64,000 bases of DNA from Platycnemis pennipes (taxonomy: Eukaryota > Arthropoda > Insecta > Odonata > Platycnemididae). Shown piece by piece: positions 10,276 through 19,777 of the stretch. Within the stretch, counting starts at the first letter, position 1; the number at the start of each line of letters is the position of its first letter. The stretch covers positions 10,853,131-10,917,130 of the forward strand of contig OW121854.1 in the NCBI GenBank assembly GCA_933228895.1. The letters are read 5' to 3'. A program made the position numbers and the translations under genes. The notes under the pieces were generated by a model. That model saw only the letters and a program-made list of their open reading frames with translations, was not told the DNA's origin and made no database searches.

Positions 10276-10552
10276 TAAAATTGAAAAGAACCTCTATTAC
10301 CTAAAATTATATGCGCTTTCGCCTTAAGTTGTTGCATTATAAGTCGATATCCGGTATCCCGATAAGTGGATATCCCGATATGTTGATATCCCGATATATC
10401 GATATCCCGATTGTCGATATCCCGATATGTCCATATCTCGATATTTTCTGTTTATATCGCGAAACCGATACTTCGGCGAATCCGCGATATCAGAATGATA
10501 TCGTCGTGCGATATTCAAAACAGAATATCGCACAGCCCTATATCGTTGACTG

Positions 10553-10790
10553 CAGGCACGTAGCCAGGGGGGGAGCGGGGGGGTTCTTCTGGTGCGTCAC
10601 CACCCCCCTAACCCTCCAAAATTTTGTTGATCTGATTTTACCATTGAACTTTACCAGTGAGAAGAGATAAGTATGGCGGGCACTGTAAAAGTAAATACCA
10701 AGCACTGAAAATCAAGGGTACAATTTCTTTCAAGTTTCGCAAGACTTAGCCCCCCCACCCTCCCGAAGCAAATTTCTGGCTGCGTGCCTG
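10553..10790. mobile_element. hAT-like MITE with 8-bp target duplication
   Basis: The ends CAGGCACGTAGCCAGGGGGG and CTGGCTGCGTGCCTG are inverted repeats with one mismatch in 15. The flanks GTTGACTG (10545-10552) and GTTGACGG (10791-10798) match at 7 of 8 positions. Terminal CAGG and 8-bp duplication are typical of hAT. No transposase. Confidence 0.75.
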
Positions 10791-10798
10791 GTTGACGG

Positions 10799-11362
10799 TA
10801 TCGCCGACATTCTTTTGTGGCAGCGGACAGTTATCTCTAATTATGACGCATTTCATCCTCTGCTATGCGAGCAACGAATGAACCATCTAGCACTTTGAAG
10901 TCCACTTACTTTAATTTGCGCTGAAAAATGTTGTTTCCTAAATGTACCGGCCATTTTTCCTTTCAGTGCGCGGCACCTTACTAATCACTTTGCCTTTGCC
11001 ATCACTTTTAATAATGCTCTTGACCACTAATTGACAGAACCTCCACGGCCTTCAGGCGCAGTTATCCACACCCAAAGGATAAAACATTCCTCCCATAATC
11101 ACTTGAATCACGAATCTGGAAAAGAATTCCTGATTCCTTGGGTGTAATTTGGCGTAAAATAATAAAAAAATAAGCTAATAATGAATTTACGCTTCACTAC
11201 ACTAATTTTAACGCTTCGAGGGGCATTGATTTACAATTTTCGTACTTTTAAGTATAATTTTGAAGGCTTTAAGATGTCACGATATTTTTGGCAATTTCTA
11301 TTCTGATTGCCTTAACAAACAGCCGTTAACACTAAAACCAGCTTTGAACGTTTCTTTGAAAG
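10799..11362. other. Unassigned spacer
   Basis: AT-rich; no element or gene recognised. Confidence 0.4.
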
Positions 11363-12751
11363 AATGGAGGCTTTTACTTGGAACCGAAATCGCAATTTTG
11401 TACACGAAATTGTTAGATAGACACAAAAAAATAATTTTAGGGAAAAAATTAATCTTCTAACCACAACCATTCACTCATAAATCAAAAATTAAAATAAGCA
11501 AAAGGTGACGCCCACCGAAAAAGCTGCTGTGATAACATTGACGTCATTTTCCTCCCGTCCTTGACTGCTCTTATGGGAAGGGAAGGGAGTGGAGGGGGGT
11601 TCTCGGAAGGTCTGCTCGCACAGATGCTGTCGCAATCGCTCCCATTGGCCGAGTCAGCTGTGTCCCCCCCTTCGCGAAAGGCAAAGAAGCTTAAAAAGTG
11701 TGTAGCTATCAATTTTTGGAGGAGGAATAATTCGATAGAGCGATCCTATAGAATTAATAACACGAAGATCGAAAACGTTAAAACGGTAAGATATTTAGGT
11801 GTAACAATCACTAAAGATTTATTGTGGGGAAGACACATCCGGGAAATATGCGGCCGAGCGAAGAGAAAGCTAGGATTTATAAAAAGAGTACTTGGGAAAT
11901 GTGATGAGAAGACAAAAGAACGATGCTACTTTTCACTAGTTTGGCCCCACCTTGAGTATGCAGCCAGTGTATGGGATCCTAATGAATTAGGTTTGATCAG
12001 AGAACTAGACAGTGTGCAGCGTAGAGCAGCTAGGTTCGTTAAAAGGTGTTACGATAGGTTGAGTAGCGTATCAGAATTAATACAAGAATTAGGGTGGGAA
12101 TCATTATCAGAGCGTAGGTTAAAGTTCAGATTAAATCTATTGGAGAAATTTCAATCGGATAGCTTTACTGAAGATGTTAGGCACATATTAAAAACACCAG
12201 CGTATTATGCTAGATTCGACCAGATAAATAAGATTAGAAAGATAGATTGTCGTACAGATAGATTCAAAATGGCATTTTTCCCCCGTACTATAAGAGAACA
12301 GAATAGGCAGCATAGGAAAGGGATAGGTAGGGGAAATATTCTAGAGTATTATGTAGTGCATGATGCATGTCTTACCCCTTAAATACTGTATACACTAACA
12401 ATCAAGTTGCATGAGACAATATAGTTGCTAGTTTGCATGTTAGTAGTGCATGCCTGGTGATCTTCACCCTCTGCCACACACCCTCGCGGTGGCTTGTAGG
12501 GTATCGTATAGATGTAGATGTAGATGTAGCTTCGCGGGCTTAGTTGTGATTGGACGAATTCGTTATACGTCAGAGGTTGCACCACGCCCACTTTTCCGAA
12601 AGGATTAAAAACATCAGTTTTTCGCCGCTCGATAACCGCCGCTATAACTCGATAAATAGTTGACGGATCAAAAAATGGAAAAATACGGGTCTATTTATTT
12701 TACAAACTCTATGAGATTCGGCAATAAAAAAATATGGTAAACGACCCCATT
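11363..12751 (+). mobile_element. MITE-1 copy interrupted by a LINE
   Basis: Left end AATGGAGGCTTTTACTTGG, right end GGTAAACGACCCCATT. The left half runs to AAAGAAGCTT at 11692 and the right half resumes at GTAGCTTCGCGGGC. The family B insertion lies between. TGACGTCA is intact at ~11538. Directly after its right end an RTE fragment begins. Confidence 0.85.
11693..12527 (+). mobile_element. LINE family B 3' copy nested in MITE-1, with intact C-terminal frame
   Basis: It starts inside the LKKCVAINFW segment and continues without a stop through YLGVTITKDLLWGRHIREI, YDRLSSVSELIQELGWESL, YYARFDQINK and MAFFPRTIREQNRQ to a stop at ~12380. The 3' UTR, tail hairpin and three TAGATG units follow. 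AGCTT borders both sides (11688-11692, 12528-12532), a 5-bp target duplication that also matches the element's own CTTAAAAAG, so the 5' junction shows microhomology. The open frame beginning at 11561 therefore fuses 44 MITE codons to ~230 LINE codons; it is not a host gene. Confidence 0.9.
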
Positions 12752-12966
12752 CGAAATGAGATGAATCTTAAAGCGAGAAAAGCAAGGGAAATATGGATGA
12801 AGGATGCGAAGACGTAAACAGCAAACTCCCAGATGGAAATGAGGCAGTGGCCTGCAGGATGGCGAGGAATCACTTCAAAGAACGGGACGCAAGATGCATT
12901 AGGGATAAGAATGGAGAAGTCTTAATTGAATATGAGGCTAAAGTGAACAGATGGAAGGAATACTTG
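12752..12966 (+). mobile_element. RTE LINE internal fragment
   Basis: Encodes NEMNLKARKAREIWMKDAK, RNHFKERDARCIRDKNGEVL and VNRWKEYL, corresponding to the endonuclease-RT linker of the RTE frame at the left edge (RNHFKERSARGNAIRDKNG). Truncated at both ends. Confidence 0.8.
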
Positions 12967-13269
12967 GTACTTGGGCTTTTAATCTATGTACCTGAGCCCA
13001 TAAATATTTCCTTATTTGTCTCACTACCATTATATGTACTTATTTATTTAAATATTTATTTTACACACGTGAAAGACTAGGAGGCTTTCAAATGCCTGTG
13101 ATTCATCTCAATGGTCATGTAATTTAGTCTGATTTTATTTATCTTTCTCACTATCTATTTATTCTGATAATGATAAAATAAATTTTACATCCAATACTGT
13201 CTTTTTACAATGTATCCGACAGAGAAAGATCTAAAAATTCGGCCCCAACGGCATAACCAGTAAAAAATT
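12967..13269. other. Unassigned AT-rich spacer
   Basis: Nothing recognised. Confidence 0.4.
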
Positions 13270-13994
13270 CTCTGGATAGAATGTATCTCATGGAATAAGA
13301 CTGACACATAATCTTTCCTGGGGTAAACACATACGTGAAATAAAGGGTCAAGGTAATCGTAAACTAGGACTCGTCAAAAGAGTACTGGATAAATGTAACG
13401 ATCCTGTACGAGAAATCAGCTACTTTTCCCTTTTGGAATATGCTGCTAGCGTATGGGATCCCTACGAAATCGGTCTAAATAACGAACACGAACGTGGGCA
13501 GCGAACATCGGCAAGATTAGTAAAGGGACGGTACGATAAAAATATAAGTGTAACCAGTCTATTAAATGAATTAAAATGGGAATCATTGTCAGATCGCAGG
13601 TTGAAATTTAGACTTAATCTCTTAAATAAATTCCAAGACAATATTTTCAGTGATGAGGTTAAAAACATTTTGCAAACCCCAACTTACTACGGAAGACTGG
13701 AAAATAATCATAAAATTAAAGAAATTGATTTCCGAAATGATAGATTCAAAATGTCCTTTTCCCTCGTACAATTAGAGATACGAATAACGGTAAATATGTC
13801 CAATCGGAGAGTAGCAATGGATAACATTGGTAGCTGCATGTTGGTATGAGTACTTAGAGCTAACCCTACTAACAGAATGTTTTTGCATGTTTGCTTTGCA
13901 ATTTCTATCTTTTTTTAAATACTGTAGTTTAGAACATTATATAAATACTAATCCTTTTTTATGCATAATATGTAGTGCATGTTTGGCGAGAATT
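13270..13994 (+). mobile_element. LINE family A copy lacking its tail end
   Basis: Begins at the region encoding DLSWGKHIREI and covers LEYAASVWDPYEIGLNNE, ARLVKGRYDKNISV and the C-terminus (138-codon piece 13433-13849). The 3' UTR runs to GCATGTTTGGCGAGAATTTT, where it breaks before the hairpin and joins a different family A segment. Confidence 0.8.
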
Positions 13995-14146
13995 TTAACT
14001 TACTGCGGCAGACTGGACCATAGTCATAAAATTAGAGAAATTGATTGCCGAACAGACCGATTCAAAATGTCCTTTTTCCCTCGAACAATTAGCGATACGA
14101 ATAACGGTAAATATGTCCTATCGGAGAGTAGCAATGAATAGCATTG
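13995..14146 (+). mobile_element. Second family A C-terminal fragment joined to the previous copy
   Basis: Encodes YCGRLDHSHKIREIDCRTDR to SESSNE and the stop. Sequence resembling the RTE tail (CCAATCTTAGGATTGATGACC) follows at 14157-14177. Confidence 0.75.
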
Positions 14147-14620
14147 GTATTCATTACCAATCTTAGGATTGATGACCATGTTGATAATGAGCTAGGGATT
14201 ATTGTTTTGGATCTGGGAAAGGACGCAGGTGTTGTGGGAGCTCTTTTAGTTGAAGGTTGCATGGGATGAGAGAGGGAGGTTTTCCATTCGTAGAGAACGT
14301 TGATTCTTTTGTTCCCTCATATGTTGTAGCCTGAGATGCCACCGGGACAGGTTTTGGAGGGAACGTTTGAAAAGGAAGGCTAAGATAGTCAAGGTAAGAT
14401 GTTTCTTTAGGGAATTTCGTTTGTAGGTTTCGGAACAGTTAAAGTAATTAGGTCTTTTGGGCATCGGAATTTGCCGGAGGCGTGACCAAATATCAAGTCG
14501 CTGTTGGAATATTTTGCTTTCATTGAATAATTTATATGGTTACCGTCGACCAAGGCCAGAAGTTGTGGAGTGCGGAGTTCCTTTTTGATGTCAGAGTTGG
14601 GAATAAACCTAGGGCAAAGC
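14147..14620. other. Mostly unassigned, with a short RTE tail piece at its left
   Basis: After the RTE-like tail at 14157-14177 nothing else is recognised. Confidence 0.4.
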
Positions 14621-15405
14621 ATCTACATCTACATAATACCCTGCAAGCCACCATAAAGGTGTGTGGCAGGGGGTGAACTCTCACCAAACATGCACTACAT
14701 ATCATGCAAAAAATTTGTAGTTAAAAATTAAAATAGCAAAGCATACATGCAAAAACATGCTGTTAGTTGGGTTAGCTTTAAGTCCTTATACCAACATGGA
14801 GCTACCAATGTTATCCATTGCTACTCTCGTACTGGATACATTTACCGTTATTCATATCCCTAATAGTACGAGGAAAAAAGGACATTTTGAATCTGTCAGT
14901 TCGGCAATCAATTTCTCTAATTTTGTGATTATGGTCCAGTCTACCATAGTAAGTTGGGGTCCGCAAAATGCTTTTAACATCATCACTGAAAATATGGTCT
15001 TGGAATTTATTTAAGAGATTAAGGCTAAATTTCAACCTGCGATCTGACAATGATTCCCAATTTAATTCATTTAATAGACTGGTTACGCTAATAAGGTTAT
15101 CATACCGGCCCTTGACAAATCTTGCCGATCTTCGCTGCACACGTTCGAGTTCGTTATTTAGACCGATTTCGTACGGATCCGATACACTGGCAGCATATAC
15201 CAAATGAGGTCTTACAAGGGAAAAGTAGCGGATTTCTCGTACATGATCGTCAAATTTACCCAGTACTCTTTTGACGAATCCCAGTTTACGATTCGCTTGA
15301 CCCATTATTTCACGAATATGTTTACCCCAGGTAAGATTATTTGTCAGTCTTATTCCAAGATATTTAATGGATTCCACGTTTGTTAATTCATTATCAATTA
15401 GCATC
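14621..15405 (-). mobile_element. LINE family A, 3' part with 197-codon frame
   Basis: The minus frame 14811-15404 runs from NELTNVESIKYLGIRLTNNL through RPHLVYAASVSDPYEIG and YYGRLDHNHK to a stop after YESSNG. The complete 3' UTR and the tail hairpin follow, with two TAGATG units. Truncated 5' at 15405. Confidence 0.9.
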
Positions 15406-15830
15406 TAATGATTTAGATAGGTCTGCAATCAAGTTAGCTCAGGCGGTTGTGCTCCAGATGGGCGAGGACAAGAGATATAATGGCGAACAGGATGCGGCGT
15501 GTGTTTTTCGGATTGCATTTCCTTTTCGCTCGACTCCGTGTTGCGGCAGAGGGGAAGGGCGTTTAAATTCCAGATGCGACCTCCCCACTCGACCGAAACG
15601 CCCCCAGGGCACGCTTCATTGCGGACGAAGGGATGTCCGTGGCACAGTCGCCTGCCAAGACCCCCTGGGGGGGGATGAGGGACTCTCCCTCTCTCTCTCG
15701 AAAGGCACGGAAAACAAAAGGATTCATTTGCCTCCCGGCAGCAACCCGGAAAATGTTCTTCTGAATCCAAGTGCGAGTGCCTACATCTGCATCATACGTA
15801 TGGAACATGCTTATTTACGACAGAGAGGCA
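15406..15830. other. GC-rich unassigned segment
   Basis: Long GC-rich overlapping frames occur on both strands, but none has a domain, splice-bounded boundaries or a convincing start. I see no supported gene. Confidence 0.35.
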
Positions 15831-15908
15831 TGGGCCTATGGCAGCAGCGGAGAAGAAAAGGGTGGAAGCATTCGAAATGTGGTGCTACAGAAGAATGATG
15901 AAGTATAA
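15831..15908 (+). mobile_element. RTE LINE fragment fused to a family A copy
   Basis: Encodes AAAEKKRVEAFEMWCYRRMM, identical in kind to the RTE C-terminal region. It breaks within ~15 bp of a family A segment in the same orientation. Confidence 0.75.
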
Positions 15909-15921
15909 CTTAATTAAAATT

Positions 15922-16929
15922 CATGATGTTAAAAATATTTTGCGAACCCCAGCTTACTATGGCAGACTGGACCACAATCACATAATTAGAGGAATTGATT
16001 GCCGAACTGACAGATTCAAAATGTCCTTTTTCCCTCGTACGATTAGGGATATGAATAACGGTACATCTACATCTACATAATGCCCTGCAAGCCACCACAA
16101 GGGTGTCTGGCAGGGGGTGATTTCTCACCAAACATGCAATAAATATCATTCATAAAAAAGGAATAGTATTAATACAGTAGTCAGAACTACATTATTTAAA
16201 AAAGATAGAAAATGCAAAGCAAACATGCAAAAACATTCTGTTAGCAGGGTTAGCTTTAAGTACTCATACCAACATGCAGCTACCAATGCTATTCATTGCT
16301 ACTCTCCGATAGCACATATTTACCGTTATTCGTATCTCTAATTGTTCGAGGGAAAAAGGACATTTTGAATCGGTCGGTTCGGCAATCAATTTCTCTAATT
16401 TTATGATTATGGTCCAGTCTGCCATAGTAAGTTGGGGTCCGCAAAATATTTTTAACATCATCACTGAAAATATTGCCTTGGAATTTGTTTAAGAGATTAA
16501 GTCGAAATTTCAACCTGCGATCTGAAAATGATTCCCATTTCAATTCATTTAATAGACTGGTTACGCTAATATAATTATCGTATCGTCCCTTAACAATTCT
16601 TGTCGATATTCGCTGCACACGTTCAAGTTCATTACTTAGACCGATTAAACGGTAAATATATCCAGTACGAGTGTAGTAATGGATAATATTGGTAGCTGCA
16701 TGTTGGTATAAGGACTTGAAGCTAACCCAACTAACAGCATGTTTTTGCATGTTTGCTTATGTATTTTTTTATCTGTTTTTAAATAGTGTAATTTAGAAAA
16801 GCATATAAATACTAATCCTTTGTTATGCATGATATGTAGTGCATGTTTGGTGAGAATTCACCCCCTGCCGCACACTTTTATGGTGGCTTGCAGGGTATTA
16901 TGAAGATGAAGATGTAGATGTAGATTAAA
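15922..16929 (+). mobile_element. LINE family A copy, split by a second family A insertion
   Basis: The left piece (15922-16063) codes for NILRTPAYYGRLDHNH up to MNNG. The right piece (16648-16929) resumes at AACGGTAAATATATCC and runs to the tail hairpin and TAGATG repeat. AACGGTA is present on both sides of the intervening minus-strand copy. Confidence 0.85.
16064..16647 (-). mobile_element. LINE family A copy inserted into another family A copy
   Basis: The minus-strand element starts its 3' end (CATCTACATCTACATAATGCC) directly after AACGGTA (16057-16063) and is 5'-truncated just before the second AACGGTA (16648-16654). That is a 7-bp target duplication. The coding segment includes ARIVKGRYDNYISV and YYGRLDHNHK. 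Confidence 0.85.
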
Positions 16930-17226
16930 TGGATCGACCTAGTGAGCAATGAGAAAGTCGTAAGAAGAGAGGTAGGACAGAGAAGTCTTCTGATAACCCT
17001 CATAAGGAGACGGGACAACTTAATCGGCCACATCATGAGATTTTATGGCCTGATGAAGACAACCGTCGAAGAATAAGTTAAACGGGAAGAACGGCAAAGG
17101 AAGGTCTCGTATGAGATATATGGAACAAGTGATGAAGGCTGTGAGAGAGAAGAAACTCGTGAATATGGAGAGATTGGAAACTGATAGGAGAATTCAGTGG
17201 AGAGCTGTGTAAAATCAATCTCGGAA
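16925..17226 (+). mobile_element. RTE LINE C-terminal fragment
   Basis: Follows the LINE tail directly. It encodes the region KWIDLVSNEKV, LIRRRDNLIGHIMR, MKTT, then (frameshifted) RYMEQVMKAVREKKLVNMER and RIQWRAV. Broken by stops. Confidence 0.75.
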
Positions 17227-17240
17227 TTGTTTGTTTTAAT

Positions 17241-17655
17241 TCTTTTTATACCTTGCAAACCACCGCGAAAGTGTGTGGTAGGGGGTGAAGATTACCAAGC
17301 ATGTACATAGCATGTACATGTACTATAGACATGCAAACATGCTACTACAGGGTCTCAGGCGACTAGATTGTTAGTATCTACATGGTAATTAAGGGCTTGG
17401 TTGTTAATACACGCATCATGCACTACGGACAAAAATATTTCCCCTACCTTTCCCTTCGCTATGCTGTCTATTCTTTTCTCTTATAGTGCGGGGGAAAGAT
17501 GAAATTTTAAATCTGTCTAATCTTATTTATCTGACCGAATCTTTCATAATACGCTGGTTTCTTTTAAATTATGACTAACATCTTTAGTAAATCTATCCGA
17601 TTTAAATTTCTGTAAGAGATTTAATCTGTACTTTAACCTACGCTCTGATTATTGA
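17241..17655 (-). mobile_element. LINE family B copy, diverged
   Basis: Tail, 3' UTR (CTAGATTGTTAGTATCTAC) and the C-terminal coding end in reverse; several stops. Confidence 0.75.
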
Positions 17656-17665
17656 CTGATGATGA

Positions 17666-17747
17666 AGGCTTCTAAATCTACACAATAACACAATCACCAT
17701 AAAAATGTGTAGCAGGCTTGAATTCACACCAAACATACATTACACAT
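17666..17747 (-). mobile_element. Family A solo tail, degraded
   Basis: Contains the ACCATAAAAATGTGTAGCAGG variant of the hairpin and CACCAAACATACATTACACATC. Confidence 0.6.
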
Positions 17748-18452
17748 CACCATCATCATAGGTCATCAATCCTAGGATTGGTTTGACGCAGCTGGCCACT
17801 GAGTTCTTCTATCGGCTAATCTCTTCATATTTACGTATTTCTTCTCTTTCAAATCCTTCACAACTTGCTCCATGTACCTAATACGAGGCCTTCCTTTGCC
17901 ATTCTTCCCTTCCACTTGTCCATCGACGATTGTCTTCATCAGGCCATCTTGTCTCATGATGTGGCCGATCAACTTGTCCCGTCTTCTTCTCAGGGTATTC
18001 AGAAGACTTCCCTTTTCTCCTACTCTTCTTAGCACATCCTCGTTACTGACTCGGACGATCCATTTTATCTTCATCATTCTTCTGTAGCACCACATTTCGA
18101 ATGCTTCCACCCTTTTCTTCTCCGCTGCTGTCATCGTCCAAGCCTCACTGCCGTAAAGAAACATGCTCCAGATATACGTTCTGATGAATTGCTTCCTTAC
18201 TTCCAAGCTTGTATTTTCAGCTGTAAGTAGATTCCTCTTTTGATAGAATGCCCTCTTTGCCTGGGCTATTCTACTCACTATTTCTTTCTTCCTTCGTCCA
18301 TCGTTGCTTACTCTGCTTCCCAGGTAACAGAACTCTTTCACCTCTTCCAGTTTCTGTTTTCCTAGCATAACGTTGGTTTTCACCTCTTCGCTCTCCCTGC
18401 ACACCAATATCATAGTCTTCTTCTTATTGTTCTTCAGCTGATGTCTGGCCAG
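17748..18452 (-). mobile_element. RTE LINE 3' end with 213-codon frame
   Basis: The minus frame 17772-18413 has YLGSRVSNDGRRKKEIVSRI, YGSEAWTMTAAEKKRVEAF, LLNTLRRRRDKLIGHIMR and GRPRIRYMEQVVKDLKEKKY, ending with a stop. The 3' UTR contains CCAATCCTAGGATTGATGACC and finishes in TATGATGATGGTGATG, an ATG/GATG-type simple tail. The catalytic RT part is missing. This copy shows what the 3' end of the left-edge element should look like. Confidence 0.9.
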
Positions 18453-18600
18453 GGTTGGAAGCTAGTACTCTAGGCACCACGTCAATTCCTGTTCCGGTGT
18501 CTCGGAACCGGGATAGGGTTAGACTAGCCTTTTAGTTGTTAATCTGATTTTTGTATCAACTGGACTTTTTATTATCTTCTGGCAACTTCAGAAACCAGAA

Positions 18601-18828
18601 GATGGATCGATGGGAATTACTATTAGAACCCCGGTTAAAGTTTAGGCTAAGGCTTTTAAGTAAATTCGAAACTGATTTTTTGACGGAATACGTTAGACAT
18701 ATATTATGAAGCCTAAGCAAGATTAGAGAGATAGATTCTCGTGCCGATGGATTTGAAATTTAATTTTTCCCGCGTACCATAAGAGAGAAAAATAGGCAGA
18801 ATAGCATAGGGTTAGGTTGGTGAAAAGC
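18601..18828 (+). mobile_element. Diverged family B relative, C-terminal fragment
   Basis: Encodes a decayed version of WELLLEPRLKFRLRLLSKFE, DSRADGFEI and FFPRTIREKNRQNS; no tail is present. Confidence 0.6.
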
Positions 18829-19203
18829 CTTTGATGAGATGATGATACCCGATTTTTCCAATATTCCTAACATTTGTTGAACCTGTTGCAGCAACTTTAC
18901 AGTACAGACCTTGGCGCTCTTAGTTGCACCCTTGACGGTCCCGCGTCACACTTGAAACATTCACTTGCAGTGTCTTCTGGAAGGATGAACCTAACGGTGA
19001 CGCTCTCTGTGATCAGGATATTTTTTTTAATTGCTTTTTGTTATTGGTCAAATAAATGCAGTGTCCAAATATTTTGGTTGCTTCAAGTCAGCTTCCCTTG
19101 GTCCAATTTTTTGGTCCTGAAGCACTTCGACCAATTTCTTTGATGAGAGTGAGATTGTAAGTCCCACGGTTTTGGTCCGAAACCGACGAACCAGCGAACC
19201 AGT
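18829..19203. other. Unassigned spacer
   Basis: Nothing recognised. The short frames have no motifs. Confidence 0.4.
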
Positions 19204-19777
19204 TTGCCAGTGTATGGGATCCCTACAAAATCGGTCTAAATAACGAACTAGAACGTGTGCAGCGAAGATCGGCAAGTATTGTAAAGGGACGGTATGATAA
19301 CCTTACTAGCGTAACCAGTCTATTACATGAATTAAATTGGGAATCACTGTCAGGTCGCAGGTTGAAATTTAGACTTAATCTCTTAAATAAATTCCAAGAC
19401 CATATTTTCAGTGATGATGTTAATAATATTTTGCGGACCCCAACTTACTATGGTAGACTGGACCATAATCACAAAATTAGAGAAATTGATTGCCGAACTG
19501 ACAGATTCAAAATGTCCTTTTTTCCTCGTAATATTAGGGATATGAATAACGGTAAATGTATCCATTACGAGTGTAGCAATGGATAACATTGGTAGCTGCA
19601 TGTTGGTATAAGGACTTGAAGGTAACCCAACTAACAGCATGTTTTTGCATGTATGCTTTGCTATTTTAATTTTTAATTACAAATTTTTTGCATGATATGT
19701 AGTGCATGTTTGGTGAGAGTTCATCCCCTGCCACGCACCTTTATGGTAGCTTGCAGGGTATTATGTAGATGTAGATG
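19204..19777 (+). mobile_element. LINE family A 3' copy
   Basis: Starts in ASVWDPYKIGLNNELERVQR, covers ASIVKGRYDNLTSV and YYGRLDHNHK, stops after YECSNG, then carries the full 3' UTR, hairpin and TAGATG tail. Confidence 0.9.

Larger units (their letters stand above)
9335..10540. mobile_element. Terminal-inverted-repeat element built of CGATATC palindromes
   Basis: The left end TAGGGCTGTACGATA and right end TATCGCACAGCCCTA are inverted repeats (TAGGGCTGTRCGATA). Both subterminal regions (9340-9615 and 10340-10540) are dense in CGATAT and GATATC palindromes. The flanking octamers (TATCTCCG, TATCGTTG) agree at 5 of 8 positions, so a hAT-type duplication is possible but unproven; a TA target is the alternative. 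The isoleucine/serine/arginine/tyrosine-rich reading frames across the repeats are a by-product of the repeat. No transposase is present. Confidence 0.6.

Noticed and set aside
15380..15898. 172-codon GC-rich plus-strand frame and its minus-strand shadows
   Set aside because: No domain, low-complexity stretches, and its right end is RTE sequence in another frame.
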